DNA of 64,000 bases from Sanguinoderma infundibulare (GCA_032821775.1 JAVLRN010000007.1:124001-188000); one strand, 5' to 3'. Positions 1 to 12,310 are shown, counted from the stretch's first letter. Translations and numbers: made by a program. Notes: generated by a model from the letters alone, not told the origin.

Positions 1-577
1 GAATGAAGGGTCAGAGGTGAACGCATCCAGGAAGGTCAAAACGTACATCATCCCAATGGCCAATCCCATGAGCAGGCCCTGGACGAGAAGAAACTGGTAG
101 AACTGGGTACAGACGCTAACGATCATGATGCTGAGGACGAGCAGGGTGGACCCGGTGATAAATAGGATGCGCGGACCGTATACGTCGAAGACGCGGCCCC
201 AAAGAAACGTCTTTCAATAGAGTATATACATTAGCTACATGGCAAGTTGATGAACGTGAGGCTTCGCGAGAGAGACCTACAGAGAATGAAGTCATCCAAG
301 CTGATAATGAGCCAATCCAGGAAATGGTGGAGGGGGAGAGGTGGCGGAGCTGATGCTGGGTGTAGTAGGTCTCGAAGACACCGAATGACTGCATCAGTCC
401 TTGAGCGAATAGTATCAGAACGGCTCCGAAGACAGTAAGCCAGGCTTTGAACCCCGCGTCCGTGAAGGCGTGGTCTTCGGGCTGTTGCTCGACATCAACG
501 CTGGATACGGAGGACGTCGTGTCCTTCGCATTCGAAGCCGCATCAGCATCTGATTTCCTGTCTGGAGATGCAGCCAT
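1..577 (-). CDS. MFS transporter, monocarboxylate-transporter-like, copy A (partial)
   Basis: This is the N-terminal part of a 12-helix major facilitator permease of the fungal monocarboxylate-transporter-like group, a plasma-membrane or organelle carrier of unknown substrate. The first exon runs from the ATG at 577 to about 281 and carries the family pattern GGFKAWLTVFGA (here DAGFKAW), then SFGVFETYYTQHQL and STISWIGSL, which form helix 1 and the start of helix 2. A short intron follows. The second exon (about 210 to the window edge) encodes VFDVYGPR and the QFYQFLLVQGLLMG helix. The remaining exons lie beyond position 1. The copy is nearly identical to copy B over the shared part and has the short class I promoter. 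No disabling change is seen in the visible part. The substrate cannot be told from sequence. Confidence 0.85.
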
Positions 578-690
578 GATTGGTTGTTGGAGGGTCGTCT
601 GGTCCGTGGGTCAGAAGTGAAGAGAACGAGGGAACGCCGAAAGACTCACGAAAGTCCTGGGTGGTTAAATACTAGGCATTCCTGTTCTCT
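578..690 (-). promoter_or_regulatory. Class I promoter of MFS copy A
   Basis: A TATA-like TATTTAACC (read on the minus strand, around 664-672) lies about 90 bp upstream of the ATG. The same block stands at the same distance before copies B and G, but not before C, E, F or H. The role is inferred from conservation and spacing. Confidence 0.4.
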
Positions 691-1321
691 TCGGTACATG
701 CGACACGGCCTATGCACTAGTCGACCCCAAGACCGTCACTTCGCTCTGCGCAATGGCAAGGACAGGATTGTCCGAATGAGAACAATGCACTTACCCAAAG
801 ACGCACCCTGCAGATGCAAGCATCGACATGCATTCCCTACGTTGTCAGGAACCATCGACGGCGCAGGAAATTTCTCAATGAGGCAGAGTGTTGTTGCCGA
901 TCTTCTAGAGATGAAACGTCTCTGAAGGCGTGCCCCGCCAATCTGGTATGGAAACACGGAGATTAGTTCAAAAAGAGACGGATGCGGTTCCCGCAGCAGG
1001 AAGCTGGGAAGCAGTCCCAAGTGACGGGTCGTTTTCCCGGTCTTCATCGCTGGCCCCTTCCACTCACGTTTTCAGAGACTTGAATGAACGTGAATCGAGG
1101 GTGCCAGATGCCCTTGATTGACCAGCAAGACGCCCGCTCAAGTTCTGCAGTCATACTCCTGGCGACAGGTCGCTGTTCAAAATCCAAGTATGAAGACGCT
1201 TGGGTACTCCACGCCTAACTTAAGGTCCGCCTTGAGGATCCTAGCAGCACGGGTTGTTGGACTATCAGTCAATGTGCCGCGCTTTCATCTCAGAATGACC
1301 CTTAAGGTAAGAACTTATCAC
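691..1321. repeat. Duplicated 5' flank of MFS copy A
   Basis: This non-coding block recurs almost unchanged at about 5986-6606 and, more diverged, at 46431-47090 and inverted near 21620-22300. It contains no ORF that is conserved between copies. Confidence 0.6.
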
Positions 1322-1530
1322 TTACGGAAACAACATGGCACTGTGCAAGACATCGATTGAGGTTCGGATCTCGTTGAGCTCCGGAATTGGGGTGACGCAT
1401 GGGATGAGCCCGGCGAACAGGCCCTCAGAAAGGAACCCGTAATACCGGTGAGGAGGCCTCACGAAGTTCCGGAACTCTAGCACCAAGAGAGCGACGCACG
1501 CATGGCATAATGTTAAAATCGCCCATAGTC
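1322..1530 (-). pseudogene. Remnant exon of a D-like MFS gene, upstream of copy A
   Basis: On the minus strand the segment reads as a decayed C-terminal MFS exon: FNIMPCVRRSLGA, then a break, then GLFAGLIPCVTPIPELNEIR. This matches the stretch in gene D around YNVLVPCAFLTGL and ALIIPCVAQIS...EIGTRVG. Frames are broken and the rest of the gene is missing. The same remnant lies upstream of copies B, C, E, G and H on the same strand, so it was duplicated with them. Confidence 0.6.
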
Positions 1531-1679
1531 GATGACAGCATTGGCAAAAGTTGAGAAGATAGACTGTGAGCGATGGAATCTGTGAAAACTTGAACAGATT
1601 GACAAAGAAAAACAAGAATACGCAACGGCGACTCGGCCGCTTGACGTCCACCCAAATCCGCCCGCTGCACGAAACAGCG

Positions 1680-3430
1680 CCCGCCGAGTCGGAGCGCGAC
1701 CATGGTCAACAACCCACGTGACGCTCGCGCCCAAAGTCCGTCCAGCACAAGTGCGCCTGCCTACAACGTGGCGTTGCACAAGAGCCGATATGGCCAGTGA
1801 ACGCGCGCCGGACTGCCAGACGAACCTCCAACCGACGTGCAGCACGTCATGTCTCCACAGAACTTCCACAGGTGATAGCGCGGAGCGCTGCCCACGTTGA
1901 ACGTCCGTCGACGGCGCTGCGGCGGGATGTGGCGTACTTGATATGCGTTTCCCTTGCGCGCACCATGACCTAGCAAGATAAGCGAGGTCCCGTGGTCCGG
2001 TCTGTCAGTGCCGCAGTGTCCCCGGAGAGGCGCAAGGCAAGGACGTCGCGCGTTCCGATGCCGCCTGGGAAGAGCATGGCCGCAAACTAAGACTCACTCG
2101 TCACCGAAGGTGCAATCGATGATGAGGACCTCACCCTAAGTATGTTCATGCAGAAGGCTCGCGGTTGAGGCCTTGTGTAACGAGGACCACCCGAAACTTG
2201 AAGTCCGAAGGCCGTGAAGTCTGAACACGGTCAGCCATGCGTCAGAGCACGTGGCACACATACAATCATCATATTTGACGTACCGTCACATACGTCGAGA
2301 TCTATCTGGCCACCCGTCGGCGGCACGCTGTGAAGAAACCGGAGTCGGGTGTCGGGGTCCGCAGAAACATGCGAAGAACCTGAGCACAATTGGATAGTCG
2401 ACTGAGACATCCAGGCCCGCGACGGCGCCAGTGAATATTCACCTTCGCTGATCTGGTCGGATATTTTGAGTAACTGCGGAAAGCTGGAAGCGGAGAACTC
2501 GAAGCCCCTGGCATTTGCCTCACGTCAAGTGCGCTTCAATGAATTATAGGTCGTTGGTGCTACCGGAGAGCTGTTACGGGTACGTGCTTGAACGATGAAA
2601 GCTCAAGTTAATGGGGATATATACCATATAATCAATCAAATCGTACATTTTTATAGGCCCAACTTAACGGACTGTTGCTTGGATGTCCCCGAATGGTGAA
2701 CAGTCTCGTTGTTTGCCATACAGTCAAGCAGCGTCAGCATCGCACCACAGGCATGCCGTCCTGACATGTGATGGGCTCACCGATCTGTACCACGCAGCCG
2801 TGGTTACACCAGTGATACTAGAGAAGTCAATCCACCTTTTTCACTGCTAGAAAACGTTCGAACGATTACCTGCCCAGGAAGGGGACCGCCCGCCGTGAGT
2901 TGATTGGGCGTCGACGATCGCAGGGAAGTACAGCCGGTGCTACGGATCGTTCTAGATGCTCAAATTGCCACACCCGCACCTCGTTCGACCAAGGCGCGAG
3001 CTCGTCAGCAGTTGTTTTTGCGTTGACCAGCTACGATCGATGTGCAGGGCGGGCATCGTGCGCTAGTCGCTACAACTGAGGCAGTGACGCACGAGCTGGA
3101 TCTAACGTGGGGTTCCTGCTGGGAACAAGCGAAGAGTCAGCGAGATACGTTTGGGTTTCGGCAAGGAACTCGTGGCGTGAACTACGCATGAACTCCTCCG
3201 CAACGGCTTAACATTGTTTGGCCCGATAGAGAGATGCCAGTGAGAGTCGGAGTTGAACGAGTTACCAAGGCGTCGGAGCGTTTGCGGAAGCATGGGACCG
3301 AGGATCTGAGATGGGTTCAAACCGCGCCGGCGCGCCGCCCGGTCCCGGACGCTTTTCCTGGCACGCATTTCAAGTTGGCGTCAAGCTCTCAACGTCTTAA
3401 ATTGCCACGATTCAACGTCGATATATGAGC
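1680..3430. repeat. Long duplicated non-coding block, left copy 1
   Basis: This stretch is homologous to 6930-8450 in direct orientation and to about 18740-20640 in inverted orientation. For example, 2300-2440 matches the reverse complement of 19850-19990. No ORF is kept across the three copies, so it is treated as non-coding or a fully decayed gene. Confidence 0.6.
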
Positions 3431-3439
3431 CCGGGGGTG

Positions 3440-3680
3440 GTGAAACGTCCCGTAGGTAGCGCTGCTTCTCTTCTCTCTGTGAGCGATCGCAGGGTGACTG
3501 AATTCAATGTTACCGCTCTCTAACTTGAACTTGATCAACATACTTCGGAGCAGCTTCGCTATACCTTATGTCGGGAACGGACGCTACATTCGGCATCTGC
3601 GAGGCACACTACTCTAAGCATCAGCTGAGCAACGTCTATTCTTCAACCATCTCGTGGATCAACGCCTGGTAATTCAGCGC
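3440..3680 (+). pseudogene. N-terminal MFS remnant on the opposite strand
   Basis: On the plus strand, 3588-3671 reads TFGICEAHYSKHQLS followed by STISWINAW. This is clearly the helix 1-2 region of the MFS family (SFGVFETYYTQHQL...STISWIGSL). The preceding bases give only broken frames. It points toward the 3' end of copy B, so it is convergent with it. An inverted counterpart lies at 25240-25440, beyond the 3' end of copy E. Confidence 0.55.
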
Positions 3681-3689
3681 AACCTCCCC

Positions 3690-4100
3690 CTCTGTACGTC
3701 TCTCGGAGCAAGAAGGCGATCGCGGCTCGTGCTGAGACTCGTCTCCGCTCTCCGCGCCGACTGCCAACAAACACACTGTACTTGGACAACACGAGCGGGG
3801 AATCGAGACCAGCGCCTGAGAGCGGGGGGACCGGGAAATCCGCATTGAATTGCTCGACTTCGACCCGTTGGTATGTTCGGGTGCTTGCACGCTGCAAGTA
3901 TGCTCTTTGACCTACTCGGAGGAGTACGGTGACTCGGACCTTAATAGATTTGCAGGCGTGAGCCTGTCCCCAGATGCGCCAGCCTAGGTCGAAGGATCGT
4001 GGAAAGAGGTCGGCTCTTTCTAGGATCCCCTCAACGACGTCGGTGGACAATGTCTAACTTGAAGTGACAGGAGCACGTACGTACCGTATACTTCATGCAT
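3690..4100. repeat. Shared 3' flank of MFS genes (B)
   Basis: Homologous blocks lie at 13790-14150 (3' of gene D) and inverted at 24830-25230 (3' of copy E). The short ORFs inside it are not conserved between copies. Confidence 0.5.
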
Positions 4101-4228
4101 TCATGCGCTTGTGCCCAAGTGCGGGGAGGGGTGAGGGACATGGCGACAGCGGGGAAAAATTGATGAGGCGTGTTCCGCGATAGGTGAGCGTCAAGACATC
4201 TAATACATCTGCAAAGCTATTTGCATGC

Positions 4229-5872
4229 CTACACATGCGCAAGTAGGTTGCGATTGACTTTGTACTTCGAGAGGAGGAGGAGGAGCGACCCAGCAATGAT
4301 CACTGTGCCAGATAGGGCGATCATCCCCGTGTACTGCCCGCCGTTCGCCTTCAACACCGCGCCTCCGGCAGGAGCGCCGGACAGCATCCTGTGGGGTCTA
4401 TATCAGACTCAGTTACACGAAAAACAAGTTAACACTCACGCAAAGGATATGATGCTCAGCAATATGCCGATCCTAGTCCCCACCTCCTTGATATCCGAGA
4501 TCTGCGAGACGCATGCGAAGGCCACTGACGTGTAGGTGCGATCGAAGAGGCCGTACATGACCGCGAAGACGACGAGGGGTACGAAGCTCTTAGCGAACAT
4601 CCAGAACACAAGCACGAGGAGGCCCATGAGGAACACAGCCGGGACTATGGTGTTGAAGCGGCCGACGACGTCAGCGACCAGAGCGCCGATGATGTGGCCG
4701 ACGATGCCGCTGCCGCTCGATGCAGCCATGACGTAGAATGCAGTCGAGGAAGCGATGCCGCAGGAGACGGCGTAGTTGGAAAGGTACGTGGATGGGATGC
4801 TGGACCCTGAAACGAGGAACGTATCAGTTGCGTGATTTAGCCTTCGGGTGAAGACGAGTACGCGGGTGCTCACCAAACTGCATCAAGAAGGCGCCTGCCA
4901 CGAACAACACGAACGGAGCATCGCGCAGGCTCTTCATGGGGGATGGAAGAGGAGACACGGCACGCGTCGCTCTCTCTCGCCCGCCGGGAGTTCTGTGGCT
5001 CGTCATGGTGGTACACCCGATGGTCAAGAGCACAAGCTGGATGAATCCTACCGCCCGGAGCGTCCACGCGAATCCGATGCGAGGAAATAATTCGCGGGCC
5101 ACGATTGGGAAGATCACGCCGCCTCGAGGAGCCACGTTAAGAACATGCCAGATCGAGGAGGTGACGAAGAGTGCGAACCTAAACCATCCCCTGCGACTGC
5201 AACTCCGATAGCGGTAGCCCGACGCTTCGTAAAATGCCTGGAGACGCATGCCAATACTGGACCGTATCTGGAATGAAGGGTCAGCGAGTGTGAATGGAAG
5301 TTAAAGTGAACGCATCCAGGAAGGTCAAAACGTACATCATCCCAATGGCCAATCCCATGAGCAGGCCCTGGACGAGAAGAAACTGGTAGAACTGGGTACA
5401 GAAGCTGACGATCATGGCGCTGATGACGAACAAGGTGGACCCGGTGATGAACATGATGCGCGGACCGTACACGTCGAAGGCGTAGCCCCACAGAGGTCCC
5501 TTCAAACACAATACGTGCATCAGCTGCGGTTTCATGGCAAGACGTGGACCTTGACGATTCGCGGGAGAGACGTACAGAGAACGAAGACATGAAATACTTT
5601 AAGGAGCCAATCCAGGAGATGGTGGAGGGGGAGAGGTGGCGGAGCTGATGCTGGGTGTAGTAGGTCTCGAAGACACCGAATGATCCCATAAGTCCTTGAG
5701 CGAACAGTATCAGAACGGCTCCGAAGACAGTAAGCCAGGCTTTGAAGCCCCCGTCCGTGAAGGCGTGGTCTTCGGGCTGGGGCTCAACGTCGACCCTGGA
5801 TACAGAGGCCGGCGTCTCCTTAGCGTCTGAAGGGGTGTCCACCTCTGCATTCTTGCCACGATATGCCGCCAT
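4229..5872 (-). CDS. MFS transporter, monocarboxylate-transporter-like, copy B
   Basis: This is a complete member of the amplified permease family, about 440 residues in six exons with short introns, predicted to have 12 membrane helices. Exon 1 starts at the ATG at 5872 (MAAYRGKN) and has a polar, acidic N-terminus followed by GGFKAWLTVFGA and STISWIGSL. Exon 2 holds DVYGPRIMFITGS and the QFYQFLLVQGLLMG helix. Exon 3 has HFTKRRATAIGVAVAG. Later exons give FPRIGFAWTLRAVGF, TYLSNYAVSCGIASS, VADVVGRFNTIVPAVFLMG and the end LLSKYKVNRNLLAHV. I see no frameshift. It is paired with A as a tandem direct duplicate including about 3 kb of 5' flank. Substrate unknown; family members elsewhere move monocarboxylates or riboflavin. 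Confidence 0.85.
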
Positions 5873-5985
5873 GAGTGGGTGTTGTTGTTTAACAGTCGAT
5901 GGGTGAGGAGTGAGGAGTGCGAGGGAACGCCGAAGGACTCACGAAAGTCCTGGGTGGTTAAATACCGGGCATTCCTGTTCTCTTC
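5873..5985 (-). promoter_or_regulatory. Class I promoter of MFS copy B
   Basis: The TATA-like TATTTAACC lies at about 5957-5965, some 85-90 bp before the start codon, in a block shared with copies A and G. Function is inferred. Confidence 0.4.
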
Positions 5986-6606
5986 GGTACATGCGACACG
6001 GCCTATGCGCTAGTCGACCCCAAGACCGTCACTTCGCTCTGCGCAATGGCAAGGACAGCATCGTCCGAATGAGAACAATGCACTTGCCTAAAGACACCCT
6101 GCAGAGGCAAGCGTCGACATGCATTCCCTACTTTGTCGGGAAACATCAACGGCGCAGGAAATTTCTTAATGAGGCAGAGTGTTGTTGCCTGTCTTCTAGA
6201 GATGAAACGTCTCTGAGGGCGTGCCCAGCCAATCTGGTATGGAAACACGGAGATTAGTTCACAAAGAGACGGATGCGGTTCCCGCAACGGGAAGTTTCTT
6301 GGACAATCAAAGCTGGGAAGCAGTCCCAAGTGACGGGTCATTTTCCAGGTCTTCATCGCTGGCCCCTTCCACTCACGTTTTCAGAGACTTGAGTGAACAT
6401 GAATCGAGGGTGCCAGATGCCCTTGATTGACCAGCAAGACGCCCGCTCAAGTTCTGCAGTCATACTCCTGGCGACAGGTCGCTGTTCGAAATCCAGGTAT
6501 GGAGATTCTTGTGTACTCCACGCCTTACTCAAGGTCCGCCTTGAGGATCCTAGCTGTACGGGTTGTTGTCCATCTCAGAATGACCCTTAAGGCAAGAACT
6601 TATCAC
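5986..6606. repeat. Duplicated 5' flank of MFS copy B
   Basis: Near-identical to 691-1321, with scattered small insertions and deletions (for example an extra short stretch near 6296-6310). No conserved ORF. Confidence 0.6.
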
Positions 6607-6830
6607 TTACGGAAACAACATGGCACTGTGCAAGACATCGATTGAGGTTCGGATCTCGTTGAGCTCCGAAATTGGGGTGACGCATGGGATGAGCACGGCG
6701 AACAGGCCCTCAGAAAGGAACCCATAATACCGGTGAGGAGGCCTCACGATGGTCCGGAATTGCAGCAGCAAGAGAGCGACCCACGCATGGCATAATGTTG
6801 AAGCGGCCTATAGTCGATGACAGCATTGGA
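6607..6830 (-). pseudogene. Remnant exon of a D-like MFS gene, upstream of copy B
   Basis: The minus strand gives GRFNIMPCVGRSLAAAIP and, after a frame break, EGLFAVLIPCVTPISELNEI, followed by a short run ending at a plausible splice donor. It is the least decayed of the six remnants at its 5' side and best shows that the parent was an MFS gene with the gene D type of motif (IPCV..IS..EI). Confidence 0.6.
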
Positions 6831-6929
6831 AAAAGTTGAGAAGATAGACTGTGAGCGATGAAATCTGTGAAAACATCAACAGATTGACAAAGAAAAACAA
6901 GAATACGCAACGGCGACTCGGCCGCGAGC

Positions 6930-8450
6930 ACTTGACGTCCACCCAAGAGGTCATAGCGCGGAGCACTGCCCGCGTTGAACGTCCGTAGACCGCGTTGCTC
7001 CGAAACGTGGTGTACTTGATCTGCTTTTCCCTCGCGCGCACGATGGCCTAGCAGGATAAGCAAGGCCCCGTGATCCGGTCTTTCAGTGCCGCAGTGTCCC
7101 CGGAGAGGCGCAAGGCGAGGACGTCGCGCGTTCCAATGCCGCCTGGGAAGAGCATGGCCGCAAACTAAGACTCACTCGTCACCCAAGTTGCAATCGATGA
7201 TTAGGACCTCACCGTAAGTATGATCGTGTAGAAGGCTCGCGGTTGAGGCCAGGGTCTGTAGCGAGAGCCACCCGAAACTTGAAGTCGGAAGGCCGTGAAG
7301 TCTGAATTCCCTATCACGGTCAGCCATGCGTCAGAGCGCGTGGCACACATACAGTCATCATCTTTGACGTACCGTCACGTACGTCGAGACCTATCTGGCC
7401 ACCCGTCGGCGGCGCGCTGTGAAGAAACCGGAGTCGGGTGTCGGGGTCCGCAGAAACATGCGAAGAACCTGAGCACAATTGGATAGTCGACCGAGACATC
7501 CAGGCCCGCGACGGCGCCAGTGAATATTCACCTTCGCTGATCTGGGATACTTTTAGTAACTGCGGAGAACTGGAAGCCTCTGGCGTTTGCCTCACGTCGA
7601 GCGCGCTCCAATGAACCATAGGTCGTTGGTGCTACCGGAGAGCTGTTACGGTACATGCTTGAACGATGAAAGCTGAAGTTAATGGGGATACATACCATAT
7701 AATCAATCAAATGTACATTTTATAGGCCCAACTTAACGGACTGTTGCTTGGATGGTCCCGAAGGGTGAACAGTCTCGTTGTCTGCCCAACAGTCAAGCAG
7801 CGTCAGCATCGCACCACAGGTCCGCCGTCCTGACATGTGACAGGCTCACCGATCTGTACCACACAACTGTGGTTACGCCGGCGATACTAGAGAAGTCAAT
7901 CCACCTTTTTCACTGCCAGACAACGTTCGAACGATTACCTGCCCAGGAAGGGGACCGCCCGCCGTGAGTTGATTGGGCGTCGACGATCGCAGGGAAGCAC
8001 AGGCGGTGCTACAGGTCGTTCTAAATGGTCGAATTGCCACACCCGCACCTCGTTCGACCAAAGCGCGAGCTCGTCTGCAGTTGTTTTTTGCGTTGACCAG
8101 CTACAATCGATGCGCGGGGCGGGCGTCGTGCGCTAGTCGCTGGCACTGAAGCAGCAACGCACGAGCTGGATCTGACGAGGGGTTCCTGCTGGGAATAGTC
8201 GAAGAGTCAGCGAGATACGTTTGGGTTTCGGCAATGAACTCGTGGTGTGAACTACGCATGAGCTCCTCCGCAACGGCTTACCATTGTTTGGCCCGATAGA
8301 GAGATGCCTGTTAGAGTCGGAGTCGAACGAGTTACCAAGGCGCCGGAGCGTTTGCGGAAGCATGGGACCGAGGATCTGAGATGGGATCAAAATGCTGCCG
8401 CGCGGCCGGGTCCCGGACGGTTTTCCTTCCACGCCACCGCGTACGGTGAA
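6930..8450. repeat. Long duplicated non-coding block, left copy 2
   Basis: Direct duplicate of 1680-3430 with high identity, and inverted relative of 18740-20640. No supported gene. Confidence 0.6.
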
Positions 8451-8476
8451 TGGAAAGCCTTTGCGGCAACCATTCT

Positions 8477-8731
8477 TCACTTCACCCTCCAAGGGCCGCC
8501 AGTGCTGCAGGGAACGCGTAGACTGGAGATTGAAATGTCGGTAATGAACAGAGGGTAGCCGTGACAATCATGAGGGTATGAAGGATCGTCTGGATTGATT
8601 TGAATTCGCCAATGTTGCGACAAAGTACGTTGATCTTGGAGAGTAGGAACAGTAAATGCACCCCGGCGATCATCCACAGAGAGGAAAGACGTAGCGCTAC
8701 CTCCGGGGCATTTCACCACTCCCGGGCCCAT
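8477..8731 (-). pseudogene. Hydrophobic ORF remnant between copies B and C
   Basis: The minus strand encodes a short hydrophobic stretch beginning SLWMIAGVHLLFLLSKINVL and running on with a T-rich helix. Its first part resembles sequence next to the MFS remnants at 3440-3540 and 25380-25470, after which the copies differ. The pattern recalls short multi-helix fungal membrane proteins of the DUF6534 kind, but this is a weak impression. It has no start or neighbouring exons and is probably a fragment. Confidence 0.2.
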
Positions 8732-8993
8732 ATATCAATGTTGAATCCTTGGCGGTTGAGACGTTGAGAGCTTGGCGCCAATGACGCGTCGAGCATCCCT
8801 CTCCGCCATGGCTTGACGACGTCAGGACCACCTTCTACATAGGCAGCGGCTTCGAACTCGGGCTTGCCTCCATTTCTTCACTTTCGCGGTCACTCCATTA
8901 GTGGCACCCGGTTGCCGGTTAAACTTGATGAGGTGTGTTCCGCGATAAATGATCGTCAAGACATCTAATACATCTGTAAAGCTCGTTGCATGC

Positions 8994-10628
8994 CTAAACA
9001 TGCGCGAGTAGGTTACGATTGACTTTGTACTTCGAGAGGAGGAGGAAGAGCGACCCAGTAATGAGCACTGTGCCAGATAGGGCGATCATCCCCCTGTAGT
9101 CCCCGCCGTTCCCCTTCATCACAGCGCCTCCTCCAGGAGCGCCGGCCAGCGCCCTGCGACGTCCACGTCAGGGCTAAGTTACACGAAAAACTCGTTGACA
9201 CTCACGCAAACGATACGATGCTCAACAATATGTCGATCCTCGTCCCCACTTCCTTGATGTCCGAGATCTGCGAGACACACGCTATGCGGGCAGAGGCGTA
9301 CGCGCCATCACACAAGCCGTACATGACCCCGAAGACGACGAGGGGCACGAAGCTTTTGGCGAACATCCAGAAGACGAGGACGAGGAGGCCCATGAGGAAT
9401 GCAGAGGGAACGGCGGTGTTGAAGCGGCCGACGACGTCAGCGACCAGAGATCCGACCATGTGGCCGACGATGCCGCCGCCATTCAGCGCAGAAACCATGT
9501 AGAATGCGTTCGAGGACGGGATGCCCCTAGAGACGGCGTAGTTGGCAAGGTACGTGCCTACGATTCCGATACCTGAAACCAGGAGTGTATCAGTTCGGTG
9601 ATTAGTCTTCCGGTGAAGACAAATGTGCGCTTGCTCACCGAAGTCGGCCAGGAACGCGCCTGCCACGAACAACACGAATGGAGCATCGCGCAGGCTCTTC
9701 ATGGGGGATGGAAGAGGAGACACGGCACACGTCACTCTCCCTTGCCCGCCCGCGCTCGTCATGGCGATGGTCCCGATGGTGAAGAGCATGAGCTGGATGA
9801 ATCCCACAGCTCGGAGCGTCCACCCGAATCCGATGCGAGGAAATAATTCGCGGGCCACGATTGGGAAGATCACGCCGCCTCGAGGAGCCACGTTAAGAAC
9901 ATGCCAGATCGAGGAGGTGACGAAGAGTGCGAACCTAAACCACCCCCTGCAACTGTAACACCGATAGCGGTGGCCCGACGCTTTATAAAATGCCTAGAGA
10001 CGCATGCCAATACTGGACCGTATCTGGAATGAACGGTCAGCGAGTGTGAATGGAAGTTAAAGTGAACGCATCCAGGAAGGTCAAAACGTACATCATCCCA
10101 GCGGCCAATCCCATGAGCAGGCCCTGGACGAGAAGAAACTGGTAGAACTGGGTACAGAAGCTGACGATCATGGCGCTGAGGACGAGCAAAGTGGACCCGG
10201 TGATGAACAGGATGCGCGGACCGTACACGTCGAAGGCGTAGCCCCACAGAGGTCCCTTCAAACACAATACGTGCATCAGCTGCGGTTTCATGGCAAGACG
10301 TGGACCTTGACGATTCGCGGGAGAGACGTGCACAGAATAGAGAGATGAAACCTTCTAAGGAACCAATCCAGGAGATGGTGGAGGGAGAGAGGTGGCGGAG
10401 CTGATGCTGGGTGCAGTAGGTCTCGAAGACACCGAATGATGCCACAGGTCCTTGAGCGAACAGTATGAGGACTGCTCCGAAGACAGTAAGACAGGCCTTG
10501 AAACCCCCGTCCGTGAAGGCGTGGTGTTCGGGCTGGGGCTCGACGTCAACCCTCGATACGGAGACCGTTGTATCCTTCGCGTCTGAAGGGGAGCCCGCCT
10601 CCGAATTGTTGGCATGGTATGCCGCCAT
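8994..10628 (-). CDS. MFS transporter, monocarboxylate-transporter-like, copy C
   Basis: A full-length family member with the same six-exon layout as copy E, starting at the ATG at 10628 (MAAYHANNSEAG) and ending LLAHV at 8994. Exon 3 encodes HFIKRRATAIGVTVAGGGL, and the last exon ALAGAPGGGAVMKGNGGDY. All exons I followed stay in frame. It carries unusual substitutions in the most conserved N-terminal part: KACLTVFGA instead of KAWLTVFGA, GPVASFG instead of GLMxSFG, and ETYCTQHQL instead of ETYYTQHQL. It may therefore be drifting or have changed substrate. It has the long class II leader, unlike its neighbours A and B. Confidence 0.82.
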
Positions 10629-11080
10629 GAGTGGGAGGTGGAGGGTTGTCGCCTAGGCGATAAGTAAGGAGTACGAGGGAACGCGGAAGGGCCCGGGAGC
10701 TCCAGGTCGCCTGTGTCAGCGTCGGAGTCGCTGCCGGAGGGTAGCCGGATGAATCGAAGAGAGGGAGAGAGGCGAAACCGAGGAGCGAGTCGAATTGTCG
10801 ACAGAGATCGATAGACAGCAGAAAGACTCGCTGGAATGGAAAACACACACTCGAACGCGACTGATACAACGGAACTACTGGCGAGAACTGGCGGAACTCG
10901 ACAAACGCAAACTGAGAGACTGAGAGACTGGGAGGGGGTAGGAGGACCTTGCTTCCAGGGCGTCCGAGGCACCACATAGATATAGCGCTCCCTCGAGCCC
11001 TACTCGGAGCTGGGATCGCCATCGACGAACCTCCACATGATAAAACGGGATCGGAACAAGTGAGCCGAGAGTGAGTCGAT
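10629..11080 (-). promoter_or_regulatory. Class II promoter and leader of MFS copy C
   Basis: A pyrimidine-rich leader (minus strand) is preceded at about 10971-10986 by GCGCTATATCTATGTGG, some 350 bp upstream of the ATG. The same element lies 340-390 bp upstream of E, F and H. It could be a core promoter element or a shared 5' UTR; this is inference from conservation. Confidence 0.4.
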
Positions 11081-12109
11081 CGCCCTTCTCCCAAGCGTGC
11101 ACAGGTAGTGCGTGAAGAAGTGCCTCAGCGCGACACGAGCACGACACGCCGCCTATTGACGTCCGCTCGCCCGACCTCCAATAGCGGCGGGCGGTCGCGT
11201 CGAATGTGTCCGCGGCCTACCATCTCCACGCGTACGCAACGTCCATCTGGACACCAGGTTATCGAAGGGATAAGAGCCCGAGGAGAGAGGGAAACATGTG
11301 AGAGACCGAGAGCGGGAACGGAATAAAAGTGAAACGGAGCCGAACCGAATCGCGACATAATGCCCGCCCATCCTTTCCGAACCTCCAATGCCACCCTCTT
11401 CAATTCATCGGCTCGCTGTACCTTGAGTGGCCCGTCAGCGATCGCGTCCACAGCCGGCAAAAAGACCTAAATAGTGCAATCTCCGTCTCGTCAACTAGGG
11501 CGCATGAGCCATACGCAGCGAGAAGAACACAGCACGGCCTGTACACGGTTCATCACCAAGAGTGTCACTGTCGGTTGGTTCGGCGCAACCGTAAGGACAG
11601 GATCGTCCGAATGAGAATGATGTACTTGCCCAAAGACGGACCTCACGGAGGCAAGTGTCGACATGCGTTCCGTATTTTGTTAGGAAACATCGACGGAACA
11701 GGAAATTTCTTCACGAAACGTCTCTGAGAGCGTGCACAGCTAATATGCTAATGGAAACACGGAAATTAGCTCAAACAGAAGCGGGCGCCGCTCCCGCAGC
11801 GAGCGAGACGTACAGCGAAGGTTCGTCGCTTGGTAATTGATACCGATATGCTAGATGGCAAATTGTGGAGACCTGGGAAGCAGCAGTCAGTGACCAGCGT
11901 TTAACGTCGACGTTCTCCGAGTTTGCAACGCTGATCCCTTTCACTCACGTTTTGTACTAGGGACTTGAGAAACAGGAACAGGGGGAGCTCGAGTTCCCTG
12001 ACGTGAAGTTCCGCAGCGACGGTGTATAACTACTAGTAGCAGCACCTGCGGTCACCGTTGCCGGTCGATGTGTCAGCTTCCATATCGGTATGACACTTTA
12101 TGCACGACC
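11081..12109. repeat. 5' flank of MFS copy C
   Basis: Parts such as 11550-11720 match, inverted, the flank upstream of copy F (26400-26520) and, more distantly, those of A, B, G and H. No gene seen. Confidence 0.45.
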
Positions 12110-12310
12110 ATTTCACTTACCCAAACAATATGAGACTGTGCAAGACGGATATCGATTGGGGTTCCGATCTCGTCGAGCTCCGAGTCCAAAATTTGGGTGA
12201 AGCATGGGATGCGTGAGGAGCGGCGAGGAGATTTCGCGAGGGTCCGGAACGCCAGCAGCAAAGAAATGCGCATGACAGGATGATTTCGAAATGACCCATG
12301 GTGAAGGTCT
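12110..12310 (-). pseudogene. Remnant exon of a D-like MFS gene, upstream of copy C
   Basis: The minus strand reads MGHFEIILSCAFLCCW and, in another frame, an IPCF..I..ELDEIGTPI-like stretch near 12120-12210. This matches the other upstream remnants, but it is more decayed and interrupted. Confidence 0.5.

Noticed and set aside
5114..5872. 252-codon ORF starting at copy B, and the similar one at 9870-10628
   Set aside because: The real exon 1 ends after about 99 codons; the remainder is intron and exon 2 in the wrong frame.
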